Below, one piece after another: positions 8,354 through 16,775 of a DNA stretch of 64,000 nt. The stretch spans positions 620,001 through 684,000 of the forward strand of contig CAVPDA010000018.1 of NCBI GenBank assembly GCA_963702495.1, given 5' to 3'. The notes under the pieces are model-generated. The model ran no database searches. It saw nothing but the letters and a program-made list of their open reading frames with translations, and was not told the origin of the DNA. Each line of letters starts with the position of its first letter. Within the stretch, counting starts at the first letter, position 1. The position numbers were made by a program, and so were the translations under genes. Origin of the DNA: CAVPDA01 sp963702495 (GTDB taxonomy: Bacteria; Pseudomonadota; Gammaproteobacteria; Burkholderiales; Rhodocyclaceae).

Positions 8354-10579
8354 ATGAAGATCCTCAAGTACGTCGCTTTCATACTCGGCGGCATCGCGGC
8401 CCTGCTGGCCGTCGGTGCGATCCTGCTGATCGCCACCTTCGATGCCAACCGCGTCAAGGGGGAACTCACCCGCATCGTCAAGGAGACCAAGAACCGCACC
8501 CTCGCCATCGAGGGTGACCTCGCCCTGTCCTTCTGGCCGGGCATCGGTGTCAGGCTCGGCCGTACCCGGCTCTCGGAAAGGGAAAGCGACAAGGAATTCG
8601 CGGCGCTGGAAGGGGTGCGGGTGTCGGTGGCGATAATGCCTTTGTTGTCCAAGCAACTGGTGGTGGACGCGATTCAGCTCGACGGGATCAAGGCGACCTT
8701 GATACGGGGCAAGGACGGCAAGTTCAATTTCGACGATCTGCTGGCGAAGGAGAAGCAGGAGAGCGAGACGGTGAAGTTCGACGTCGCCGGCGTGAAGATC
8801 AGCAATGGCCAGCTCGTGTTCCGCGACGACAAGACGGACCAGACGTTCACCCTCGGCAATGTGAACCTCGCCACCGGGCGGCTCGGCAACGCCGCGCAGG
8901 GGCCGCTCGCGCTGGCCCTGCAGGTCACTGCCGAAAAGCCCAAGCTCGATGCCGCGATCAAGGTCGCGGCCGAGTACCGCTACGATCTGGAACAGAAGCA
9001 GTATGCGTTCAGTGCCCTGGAGGTGAAGGTGACGGGTGAGGCGGCAGGCCTGCAGGGCCTGGACGCGGCTTTCGGCGCTGGCCGGCTGGAGCTGAAGCCC
9101 GAGACCAGCGAAATCGAACTGGAGAAGGTGCTGCTGGCGGCCAAGGGCAAGACCGAAACCGACGCCGTGGAGATCAAGGTGGACGCGCCGAGGCTGACCG
9201 CCAAGGCGGACAAGGCGAGCGGCGAGGCGATCGCCATCGTGGCCAAGCTCGCCGGGACGCAGCGCAGCGCGGAGGCCAAGCTCGATTTGACGGGAGTGGA
9301 AGGTTCGGCTGCGGCGCTGCGCATCGCCAGCTTCAAGCTCGAACTCGATGCCCGGCAGGGCGAGACGGCAGTCCGCGGCGGGCTCGACGCCTCGCTCGCG
9401 GCCAACCTCTCGGCGCAGTCCTTCGAGTTGCCGAAGTTCTCCGGCGCCTTCAACGTCACCCATCCGCAGATGCCGATGAAAAGCGTCAAGCTCCCGGTCA
9501 CGGGCAGCGCGCGCGCGGATTTCGCCAAGTCCCATGCCTCCGGCGACATTTCCACCCGCTTCGACGAGAGCAGCGTTCGCGCCAAGTGGGGCGTGCCGAA
9601 GTTCTCGCCGCTGGCAGTGACTTTCGACGTCGATGTCGATCGCATCAACCTCGACAAGTACTTCCCGCCGCAGCCCCAGGCCAAACAGGCGGCGCCGGAG
9701 AAGCCGTTCGACTTCTCCGCCCTCAAGGGACTCGATGCCAGCGGCAGCGTGAAGATCGGTTCGCTGCAGGTGCAGAACGTGAAGGCGAGCAACATCAAGC
9801 TCGACATCCGGGCCGCCAAGGGCAGGCTGGACGTGAACCCCATGGCCGCCCATCTCTACCAAGGCACGCTGGCGGGGAGCATGGCCCTCAATGCCAGCGG
9901 CAACCAGGTGGTGCTGAAGCAGAATCTGACCGGCGTGAATGTCAATCCGCTGATGAAGGATGCGATCGACAAGGATCTGGTGGAAGGGCGCGGCAATGTC
10001 TCCGTTGACGTCACCACCGCCGGCAACACCGTCACCGCGATGAAGAAGGGGCTAAACGGCAGCGCCCGCGTGGCGCTCAAGGACGGGGCGCTGAAGGGCA
10101 TCAATCTGGCGAAGACGTTCCGCGAGCTGAAGGCCCAGGTCAACATGAAGCAGGATGCCCAGCGCCAGGCGAACCAGGCCGACAAGACCGATTTCTCCGA
10201 GCTGACGGCCTCGTTCCGCATCAACAAGGGTGTGGCCCACAACAACGACCTCGCCGCCAAGTCGCCGTTCCTGCGGCTGGCGGGGGAGGGCGACATGGAC
10301 ATCGGCGCGGGGCAGATGAACTACGTCGCCAAGGCGTCGGTGGTGGGCACCTCCGCCGGGCAGGAAGGCAAGGAACTGGCGCAGCTCAAGGGGCTGACGG
10401 TGCCGGTGCGGGTCACCGGGCCTTTCGACAAGCTGAGCTACCAGATCGAATTCGCCAACCTCGTCACCGACCTGGCCAAGGCGAAGCTGGAGGCCAAGGT
10501 GCAGGAGCAGCAGCAGGTGCTGGAGAAGAAAGCCCAGGACAAGCTCCAGGAAAGCCTGAAAGGGCTGTTCGGGAAGTAG
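8354..10579 (+). CDS. asmA: AsmA-family outer-membrane biogenesis protein
   Basis: 741 residues. One N-terminal membrane anchor (about 6-28) is followed by a long periplasmic AsmA repeat-beta-groove region. The N-terminal phrases GDLALSFWPGIGVRLGRTRLSE and GIKATLIRGKDGKFNFDDLL, and the C-terminal LNGSARVALKDGALKGINLAKT and GAGQMNYVAKASV, are typical of AsmA/YhjG proteins. The last 40 residues form a charged coiled-coil-like tail. AsmA-like proteins are thought to bridge the membranes and move phospholipids. The gene stands alone, convergent with the TRIC-like channel gene at a 9-bp distance. Confidence 0.9.
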   Translation: MKILKYVAFILGGIAALLAVGAILLIATFDANRVKGELTRIVKETKNRTLAIEGDLALSFWPGIGVRLGRTRLSERESDKEFAALEGVRVSVAIMPLLSKQLVVDAIQLDGIKATLIRGKDGKFNFDDLLAKEKQESETVKFDVAGVKISNGQLVFRDDKTDQTFTLGNVNLATGRLGNAAQGPLALALQVTAEKPKLDAAIKVAAEYRYDLEQKQYAFSALEVKVTGEAAGLQGLDAAFGAGRLELKPETSEIELEKVLLAAKGKTETDAVEIKVDAPRLTAKADKASGEAIAIVAKLAGTQRSAEAKLDLTGVEGSAAALRIASFKLELDARQGETAVRGGLDASLAANLSAQSFELPKFSGAFNVTHPQMPMKSVKLPVTGSARADFAKSHASGDISTRFDESSVRAKWGVPKFSPLAVTFDVDVDRINLDKYFPPQPQAKQAAPEKPFDFSALKGLDASGSVKIGSLQVQNVKASNIKLDIRAAKGRLDVNPMAAHLYQGTLAGSMALNASGNQVVLKQNLTGVNVNPLMKDAIDKDLVEGRGNVSVDVTTAGNTVTAMKKGLNGSARVALKDGALKGINLAKTFRELKAQVNMKQDAQRQANQADKTDFSELTASFRINKGVAHNNDLAAKSPFLRLAGEGDMDIGAGQMNYVAKASVVGTSAGQEGKELAQLKGLTVPVRVTGPFDKLSYQIEFANLVTDLAKAKLEAKVQEQQQVLEKKAQDKLQESLKGLFGK

Positions 10580-10587
10580 GTTGCCGC

Positions 10588-11205
10588 CTACTGCCTGGGG
10601 ACGAACTTCGGCAACTGAAGGTCGAAGCGCAGGGCCGCCATGCGCAGGACGAAGATCGCTGCCATGGCGATCCAGGCCGCCGCCAGATAGCCCACTTCCA
10701 GGTGCAGCAACAGCAGCAGGAGCAATGCGCCCAGCCACGACACGGTGGCATAGAGCGGTCCGGTGAAAACCAGGGGCACCTCGTTGCACAGCACGTCGCG
10801 CACGATGCCGCCGACGACGCCGGTGACGACCCCCATGAAACTGGCGACGAACCAGGGTGCCCCCAGGTGCAGCGCGATCTGCGTGCCCACTACGGTGAAC
10901 AGGGCGAGTCCGACCGCGTCCGGCAGCAGGAACAGGTTGGGCGGCAGGCGCCTGAGCCGGGCCAGGGCGAAAGTCGCCACCGCCGCCACGGTGGCGGCGA
11001 CGAGATAGGTCTGATCGGCGATCCAGAACACGGTGCGGTCCAGCAGGAGGTCGCGCAGGGTGCCGCCGCCGAGGGCGGAGGCGAAGGCGACCATGACCAT
11101 GCCGAACAGGTCGATCGGCTTGCGTCCGGCTTCGAGCACGCCGGCCGCGGCGTTCGCTACCACCGCGCCCATTCCGATCCAATAGGTGATCTGGTCCAGA
11201 GTCAT
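10588..11205 (-). CDS. TRIC/YicG-type small membrane channel protein (UPF0126)
   Basis: 205 residues with seven hydrophobic segments in two repeated halves, each carrying the UPF0126/TRIC glycine motif: ASALGGGTLRDLLLDR in the first and GVVGGIVRDVLCNEVPLVF in the second. Prokaryotic TRIC proteins are trimeric monovalent-cation channels; YicG itself has also been linked to glycine uptake. It is the last gene of a minus-strand run after the DUF2007 gene, with a 19-bp gap. Confidence 0.85.
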   Translation of the reverse strand: MTLDQITYWIGMGAVVANAAAGVLEAGRKPIDLFGMVMVAFASALGGGTLRDLLLDRTVFWIADQTYLVAATVAAVATFALARLRRLPPNLFLLPDAVGLALFTVVGTQIALHLGAPWFVASFMGVVTGVVGGIVRDVLCNEVPLVFTGPLYATVSWLGALLLLLLLHLEVGYLAAAWIAMAAIFVLRMAALRFDLQLPKFVPRQ

Positions 11206-11224
11206 GGCGCCCGTGTCGCGGCGC

Positions 11225-11527
11225 TCACAGCCAGCCGCCGCACGACCAGCAGGTGAGGAAGTTGGTGGGGTTCTCCTCGCCGCAGCGCCCGCAGCGGCGA
11301 TTGCCCGGCACCGGCCGCGCCTGGAACTCGGCGATCAGAGTACGCGCCCGTTCCAACTGGCTGTCGTCCGCGACCCACACTTGCGGGCAGGCTGATGCCG
11401 GCGGAATCTCGCCCGCCGCGCTCTGGGCGTTCTGGTTGAAGACGCGGACCTCGATGCCCACCGCGTGGAGCAGGTCGGCGATCAATTGCGCGTCGGGCAG
11501 CGAGGAGGCGCGATAGGCCAGGCGCAT
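11225..11527 (-). CDS. DUF2007 small protein with C-terminal zinc ribbon
   Basis: 100 residues. The N-terminal 70 match DUF2007 (MRLAYRASSLPDAQLIADLLHAVGIEVRVFN ... VWVADDSQLERARTLI), a small ferredoxin-like fold annotated as a putative signal-transducing domain. The last 25 residues add a zinc-ribbon-like pair, RCGRCGEENPTNFLTCWSCG. The function is unknown. The start is 3 bases after the sirtuin stop, so the two are probably translated from one message. Confidence 0.75.
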   Translation of the reverse strand: MRLAYRASSLPDAQLIADLLHAVGIEVRVFNQNAQSAAGEIPPASACPQVWVADDSQLERARTLIAEFQARPVPGNRRCGRCGEENPTNFLTCWSCGGWL

Positions 11528-11530
11528 GGA

Positions 11531-12274
11531 TCAGGCCCGCGCGGCGAGCGCGTCGTCCAGTTGCGGCAGGACGGTGCCGGAGGCGGTGCGCAGCGAGTAG
11601 TGGACACGGGCGCTGAGCGGCGTCTCGTCGGGATTGATCTCGACCAGGGTCGCGCCGGCCCGCAGCGCCCGCAGCGGCAGATCCGCGGCGGGGAACACCA
11701 GCGCGGAGGTGCCGATGCTGACGAAAACGTCGCAGTGGCCGGCTGCCGATTCCGCCGCGGCGAGGGCGGCGGCCGGCAGCGTTTCGCCGAACCACACCAC
11801 GTCCGGCCGCAGCGGGGCGCCGCAGGCGGGGCAGGACGGCGGCGCCTGGTCCGCGGCGAACTGCTCCACCACGCCGCAGCCGGCCGAGCACTTGACGCGC
11901 GCGATGTTGCCGTGCAGTTCGATGACGTCGCGGGAGCCGGCGCGCCGGTGCAGGCCGTCGACGTTCTGGGTGACGAGCGTGAAGTCGCCGAACCGGTCCT
12001 GCATCCGCGCCAGGGCGAAATGGCCGGCGTTGGGCTGCGCCTGCGCCACCAATCGGCGGCGCCACGCGTACCACTCCCATACCAGCCGCGGATTGCGAGT
12101 GAAGGCCTCGGGGGTGGCGAGTTCCTGGGGATCGTACTTCGCCCACAGGCCGGTCTGGGCGTGGCGAAAGGTTGGCACTCCCGATTCCGCCGAGATGCCG
12201 GCGCCGGTCAGGACCGCGACGCTGCGCGCCTTGCGCAGCGCATCGATCAGGGTCGCGGGAAGCGCCGGGTTCAT
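11531..12274 (-). CDS. cobB: NAD-dependent protein deacylase, class III sirtuin
   Basis: 247 residues with all sirtuin motifs: GAGISAESGVPTFR at 24-37, TQNVDGLHRRAG at 102-113, catalytic His121 in ELHGN, zinc cysteines 129, 133, 148 and 151, SIGTSALVFPAA and VEINPDETPLS. Tyr69 and Arg72 form the Y-x-x-R pair that marks class III sirtuins (SIRT5, E. coli CobB), which remove succinyl and malonyl as well as acetyl groups from lysines. The ATG start is directly before MNPAL. It heads a run with the DUF2007 and TRIC genes. Confidence 0.93.
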   Translation of the reverse strand: MNPALPATLIDALRKARSVAVLTGAGISAESGVPTFRHAQTGLWAKYDPQELATPEAFTRNPRLVWEWYAWRRRLVAQAQPNAGHFALARMQDRFGDFTLVTQNVDGLHRRAGSRDVIELHGNIARVKCSAGCGVVEQFAADQAPPSCPACGAPLRPDVVWFGETLPAAALAAAESAAGHCDVFVSIGTSALVFPAADLPLRALRAGATLVEINPDETPLSARVHYSLRTASGTVLPQLDDALAARA

Positions 12275-12324
12275 GCTGCCGCGGCACGGATAAGGAAGAT
12301 TGCGCGCTGCGCCATCCTCTTGGA

Positions 12325-13089
12325 CTAGAAAACGATGACCTGGCGCACCGCCTGTCCGCTCGCCAGGCGGTCGAAGCCTGCGTTGATGTCGTCCAGCGCG
12401 ATGCGCTGCGTCACCAGCCGGTCCACCGCCAGCTTGCCGGCGCGGAACAGCGAAACGAAATGCGGGATGTCCCGCGCCGGCACGGCCGAGCCGAGATAGC
12501 TGCCCTTCACCGTGCGCTCCTCCGCCACCAGATTGACCGCCGGCAGCGGGAAGCGATGGTCCGGATGGGGCAGGCTCGCCGTCACGGTGGTGCCGCCGCG
12601 GCGCGTCACGGCATAGGCCAGCGCCAGGGCATCGACCGAACTGGCCATCTCGAACGCATACTCGACGCCGCCGCCGGTGATGCGCTTGACCTCGGCCACC
12701 AGGTCGCCGGCGCCGGCGTTGAATGCATGGGTGGCGCCGAGTTCGCGCGCCAGCGCCAGCTTCTCCTCCAGCCGGTCCACGGCGATGACCTGCCGCGCGC
12801 CGCAGGCCAGTGCGCCGAGCAGGGCCGAGAGGCCGACGCCGCCGAGGCCGACGACGGCGACGCTCGCTCCCAGCGGCACGCGGGCGCAGTTCACGACGGC
12901 GCCGACGCCGGTGAGCACGGCGCAGCCGAACACCGCCGCCACGTCCACGGGCAGGTCGGGGTCGATCTTCACCCGCACTTCGCCCGGCCCCGGCGGGTCG
13001 AGCTCGACCGTCTCGATCGCCACCGGCCGGCTTTCGGCATAGGGCATCGACATGCCCATACGTTCGAGTACTGCGGCGCGGATCTTCAT
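12325..13089 (-). pseudogene. Zinc alcohol dehydrogenase lacking its catalytic domain (in-frame deletion)
   Basis: The frame is open for 254 residues; relatives in the class III/aryl-alcohol MDR group have about 370. The first about 40 residues are normal (MKIRAAVLERMGMSMPYAES ... GPGEVRVKI), then the sequence passes directly to DPDLPVDVAAVFGCAVLTGVG. In intact relatives about 110 residues intervene, carrying the catalytic-zinc Cys/His, the GHE motif and the four structural-zinc cysteines. The Rossmann domain after that is intact (GLGGVGLSALLGAL, IAVDRLEEKLALARELGATH) to the end. The two flanks both read V-K-I, suggesting recombination between short repeats. The product could bind NAD(H) but should not be an alcohol dehydrogenase. 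It lies 25 bp after the aldehyde dehydrogenase gene. Confidence 0.8.
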
Positions 13090-13114
13090 TCCGCGGTGCC
13101 TCGAACGACTTCCG

Positions 13115-14566
13115 TCACATCCCGCCGAGACATAGATACTTGATCTCCAGGTATTCCTCGATGCCGTACTTCGAGCCTTCGCGTCCGATGCCGGACTGCT
13201 TGACGCCGCCGAACGGCGCCACTTCGTTGGAGATGATGCCGGCATTGATGCCGACGATGCCGTATTCCAGGGCCTCGGCGACGCGGAAGCAGCGCGCGAT
13301 GTCGCGCGAGTAGAAATAGGCGGCGAGGCCGAACTCGGTGGCGTTGGCCATGGCGATCGCTTCGGCTTCGGTCCCGAAGCGAAACAGCGGCGCCACCGGG
13401 CCGAAGGTTTCCTCACGCGCGCACTTCATGTCGGGCGTGACGCCGGCTATCACGGTCGGCTCGTAGAAGGTGCCACCCAGGTGGTGGCGATGGCCGCCGG
13501 TGAGGATGCGCGCACCCTTGGCCAGCGCGTCGGCGACATGCTCCTCCACTTTTTGCAGGGCCTGGCCGTCGATCAGCGGTCCCTGCGCCACGCCCTGCAC
13601 CATGCCGTCCCCCACCTTGAGTTCGCGCACCTCGGCGGCCAGCGCCGCGGCGAACTCGTCGTAGACGCCGTCCTGCACCAGCAGGCGGTTGGCACAGACG
13701 CAGGTCTGGCCGGTATTGCGATACTTCGACGCCAGGGCGCCCTGCACCGCGGCGTCGATGTCGGCGTCGTCGAACACGATGAAGGGGGCATTGCCGCCCA
13801 GTTCCAGCGATATCTTCTTGATCGTGCCGGCGCACTGCGCCATCAGCAGGCGGCCCACTTCGGTGGAGCCGGTGAAGGAGAGCTTGCGCACGGCGGGATT
13901 GGCGGTCAGCTCGCCGCCGATTGCCGCCGGGTCGCCGGTGACGACGTTGAACACGCCTGCCGGAAAGCCGGCCCGCGCCGCCAGTTCGGCCAGGGCCAGC
14001 GCAGTCAGCGGCGTCTGCTCCGCCGGCTTGACCACCACGGTGCAGCCGGCGGCCAGGGCCGGCGCCACCTTGCGCGTGATCATGGCGGCGGGAAAGTTCC
14101 AGGGCGTGATGGCGGCGCACACGCCGACCGGCTGCTTGATGACGATGAGGCGCTTGTCGGCGGCCGGCGAGGGAATGGTGTCGCCATAGACGCGCTTGGC
14201 CTCCTCGGCGAACCACTCGACGAAGCTGGCGCCGTAGACCACTTCGCCCTTGGCCTCGGCCAGCGGCTTGCCCTGCTCGGCCGTCATGAGGCGGGCGATG
14301 TCCTCGCTGTGGGCCATCATCAGCTCGTACCAGCGGCGCAGTATCCCCGCCCGCTCCTTGCCGGTGCGGCTGCGCCAGGCGGGCCAGGCGGCATGGGCGG
14401 CGGCGATGGCGCGGCGCGTCTCGGCGGCGCCGGCGTCAGGCACCTGCGCCAGCACCTCGCCGCTGGCGGGGTTGCGCACGCCAAAGGTGGCGCCGCTGTC
14501 GGCATCGGCCCAGCGGCCGTCGATGTAGCACTGTCTGCGCAGGATGTTGGCGTCGTCGAGCTTCAT
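13115..14566 (-). CDS. gabD: NAD(P)-dependent succinate-semialdehyde dehydrogenase family protein
   Basis: 483 residues, the standard length of GabD-type aldehyde dehydrogenases, which oxidise succinate semialdehyde to succinate. Visible are the cofactor motif PWNFPAAMITRKVAPALAAG, the glycine motif FTGSTEVGR, catalytic Glu in SLELGGNAPFIV and catalytic Cys289 in NTGQTCVCANR, plus GIGREGSKYGIEEYLEIKY at the C-terminus, typical of SSADH. The start at 14566 aligns with MKLDDANILRRQ; the open frame upstream is not protein-like. It is followed at 25 bp by the truncated alcohol dehydrogenase, so the original operon probably turned a hydroxy-acid or alcohol into an acid. Substrate specificity is inferred from family only. 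Confidence 0.85.
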   Translation of the reverse strand: MKLDDANILRRQCYIDGRWADADSGATFGVRNPASGEVLAQVPDAGAAETRRAIAAAHAAWPAWRSRTGKERAGILRRWYELMMAHSEDIARLMTAEQGKPLAEAKGEVVYGASFVEWFAEEAKRVYGDTIPSPAADKRLIVIKQPVGVCAAITPWNFPAAMITRKVAPALAAGCTVVVKPAEQTPLTALALAELAARAGFPAGVFNVVTGDPAAIGGELTANPAVRKLSFTGSTEVGRLLMAQCAGTIKKISLELGGNAPFIVFDDADIDAAVQGALASKYRNTGQTCVCANRLLVQDGVYDEFAAALAAEVRELKVGDGMVQGVAQGPLIDGQALQKVEEHVADALAKGARILTGGHRHHLGGTFYEPTVIAGVTPDMKCAREETFGPVAPLFRFGTEAEAIAMANATEFGLAAYFYSRDIARCFRVAEALEYGIVGINAGIISNEVAPFGGVKQSGIGREGSKYGIEEYLEIKYLCLGGM

Positions 14567-14742
14567 GGGCGTTCTTCCGGGCGAAGGGCGGAATCCGTGA
14601 TCGAAGTGTAACGGGGCCAGGGGTCGCGGGAAAGGATCGCCGCCGGGCGCAACGTCGAGCCGCGCCGCGGCGCAGCCGGTCGATCCGCGCCAGGCTGGAT
14701 ATACTGGGACGATCCGCATCCCGGCCCTCCATCCGCGGCTTG

Positions 14743-15612
14743 ATGTCCATATCGTTCCTGCAGGTTGTCGTTGGCGGCGTCGCCAGCGGCTGCGTCTATG
14801 CGCTGGTCGCTCTTTCGTTCGTCCTCATCTACAAGGCGACGGACGCCGTCAGCTTCATGCAGGGCGAGCTGATGATGAGCGGCGCCTTCGCGGCGCTGGC
14901 GGCCACCACCTTTCTCGGCCTGCCGTGGTGGCTCGCGGTGCTGTTCTCCCTGTCGGTCGTGGCGCTGCTGGGCGCCGGCGTGGAGCGCTTCCTGGTGCGC
15001 CGCGTGGCCGGAGGCGCCCATATCGCGGTGGTGATGCTGACGCTGGGCCTGGGCATGATGCTGCGCGGGCTGGTCAGCCTGGTGCCGGCGTGGACGACCC
15101 AGACCCACGCCTTGCCGCTGCCGGTGGCGGGCAAAGTGTGGCGCATCGGCGAAGTCGCGCTGGCGGCGGAACACGTCGCGGTCGCGGCCCTGACCGGTCT
15201 GCTCTGTCTCTCGTTCTGGCTGTTCTACCGCCACACCCGTACCGGGCTGGCGCTGCGCGCCTGCGCCGAGAGTGCCGAGACGGCGGCCCTGATGGGGGTG
15301 CCGGTGCCGCGCATGCACGCGCTGACCTGGGGAGTTGCGGCGGCGTTGGCGGCTTTTGCCGGCATCCTGCTGGCGCCGATCACCTTCGTCCATGCCGCCA
15401 TGGGCCATCTGGCGCTGAAATCCTTCGCGGCAGCGGTGCTCGCCGGCATGACGAGCCTGCCCGGCACGCTGGCCGGGGGATTGCTGCTGGGGGTGGTGGA
15501 AGCGGCTGCCGGCTTCATGCTGCCGCAAGGCTTCCAGGATGCGGCGGTGTGGCTGGTGCTGCTGGGCGCCATGCTGTGGCGGCCGCAGGGCCTCGCCGCT
15601 GCCCGGGGCTGA
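14743..15612 (+). CDS. livH: Branched-chain amino-acid-type ABC permease, LivH subunit
   Basis: 289 residues with eight or so membrane spans. LivH features: GGVASGCVYALVALSFVLIYKATDAVSFMQGELMMSGAF at the start, RTGLALRACAESAETAALMGVPV (the cytoplasmic coupling loop with EAA-like character) and GMTSLPGTLAGGLLLGVVE near the end. It forms the inner-membrane channel with LivM. A TTG directly precedes the ATG; I used the ATG at 14743. The livM gene begins 4 bases after the stop. Proteins of this group import amino acids, urea or aromatic acids, and the substrate cannot be read from sequence. Confidence 0.9.
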   Translation: MSISFLQVVVGGVASGCVYALVALSFVLIYKATDAVSFMQGELMMSGAFAALAATTFLGLPWWLAVLFSLSVVALLGAGVERFLVRRVAGGAHIAVVMLTLGLGMMLRGLVSLVPAWTTQTHALPLPVAGKVWRIGEVALAAEHVAVAALTGLLCLSFWLFYRHTRTGLALRACAESAETAALMGVPVPRMHALTWGVAAALAAFAGILLAPITFVHAAMGHLALKSFAAAVLAGMTSLPGTLAGGLLLGVVEAAAGFMLPQGFQDAAVWLVLLGAMLWRPQGLAAARG

Positions 15613-15616
15613 GCGG

Positions 15617-16558
15617 ATGGAGCGTGCGCTGACGGCCGCCGCGGCGATCATTGCGCTGATCGCGCCGCCGCTGCTCGGTTCCGACTATCTGCTGAGCCAA
15701 CTCAGCTTCGTCGCCGCCTACGCCATTGCCGGCCTCGGGCTGGTCGTGCTTTCCGGACACGGCGGACAGATCTCTCTGGGGCAAGCCGCATTCCTCGGCG
15801 TCGGCGCCTACGCCGAAGCGCTCCTGGTGCAGCGCGGCGTGCCACTGCCGGCCTCCCTCGCCGCCGCGGCGGCGGCCGGCGCCGTGGCGGGCTGGCTGGC
15901 GAGCCTGCCGGCGAAGCGGCTGTCCGGGCTCTATCTGGCCATGGCGACCCTGGCCTTCGGCTTTCTGGTCGAGGAAGGAACGACGCGCTGGGAAACGGTG
16001 ACGAGTGGCGCGCGCGGCCTCGTGGTCGGCCCCGCAGCGCTCGGAAGCCTCGTGCTGCAGACGCCCTGGCAGCGCTACCTGCTGGCGGCGACCTTGTGCG
16101 CGGTGGCCCTGCTCGCCACCGGTCGCCTGCTCGATTCGCGTTTCGGCCGCAGCCTGCGCGCCGTGCGCGACGACGAGACGGCAGCGGCCGTGTGCGGCGT
16201 CGATGCCTGGCGGGCGAAACGCAGCGCCTTCGTCTTTTCGTCCGCGCTCACCGGGCTGGCGGGTGCGCTGCTGGCCCACGAACTGGGCATCGTGACGCCG
16301 GAGCAGTTCGGCATCGGCGCTTCCATCGAACTGCTGATGCTGGCGTACATCGGAGGCGCCGAGCGCCGCTCCGGAGCCGTCCTGGGCGCGGCCTTCGTCG
16401 TGTTCGTGCCGGGCGCCATCGCGCTGCTGCGCGACTGGCTGCCGGCCGAAGTCGCCCGCCAGCCCGGACTGCAGCCTTTCCTGTTCGGCCTGGCGGTGGT
16501 GCTGTTCGTGCTGTACGCGCCACGGGGCATCGCCGGACTCCTGCGGCGCGGCGGGTGA
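15617..16558 (+). CDS. livM: Branched-chain amino-acid-type ABC permease, LivM subunit
   Basis: 313 residues, the partner permease. LivM signatures are GLGLVVLSGHGGQISLGQAAFLGVGAY, YLAMATLAFGFLVEE, FGRSLRAVRDDETAAAVCGVD and the C-terminal YIGGAERRSGAVLGAAFVV. About nine membrane spans are predictable. The start at 15617 follows a GAGCGG ribosome site between the two stop and start codons. The operon continues after a 200-bp gap with the binding protein; no LivG/LivF ATPases are in the window, so they must be supplied elsewhere. Confidence 0.9.
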   Translation: MERALTAAAAIIALIAPPLLGSDYLLSQLSFVAAYAIAGLGLVVLSGHGGQISLGQAAFLGVGAYAEALLVQRGVPLPASLAAAAAAGAVAGWLASLPAKRLSGLYLAMATLAFGFLVEEGTTRWETVTSGARGLVVGPAALGSLVLQTPWQRYLLAATLCAVALLATGRLLDSRFGRSLRAVRDDETAAAVCGVDAWRAKRSAFVFSSALTGLAGALLAHELGIVTPEQFGIGASIELLMLAYIGGAERRSGAVLGAAFVVFVPGAIALLRDWLPAEVARQPGLQPFLFGLAVVLFVLYAPRGIAGLLRRGG

Positions 16559-16594
16559 GGCGCGGGCGCTGTATGCTTCTGATAACCGCACTCG

Positions 16595-16720
16595 GCGCGG
16601 AGTACGCAGAGAAAACCGTGAGGACGCAAAGAGTTGCAATTCAGGGCAGGGGTACCCAGCGGGTGTGCCACAAATTCCTTGTTCCGCGTACTCTGCGCCT
16701 TTGCGATCTCTGCGTCGAAG
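16595..16720. repeat. Imperfect intergenic palindrome in the livM-livK gap
   Basis: The left half (around GCGCGGAGTACGCAGAG and GAGGACGCAAAGAG) is mirrored by the right half (around TCCGCGTACTCTGCGC and CTTTGCGATCTCTGCG). The arms are about 35 bases each with mismatches, separated by about 50 bases. Similar GTACGCAGAG/CTCTGCGTAC repeats are widespread in environmental proteobacterial genomes. It interrupts an operon and may attenuate or process the transcript. Confidence 0.5.
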
Positions 16721-16775
16721 GCGGTGAGCCGCCTCTTCCTGGATGACCCGGTACCTCCGCCCGGGCGGGGCAACG

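Noticed and set aside
8255..9862. A 535-codon frame antisense to asmA
   Set aside because: Composition and position are explained by the AsmA coding frame; no ribosome site or domain.
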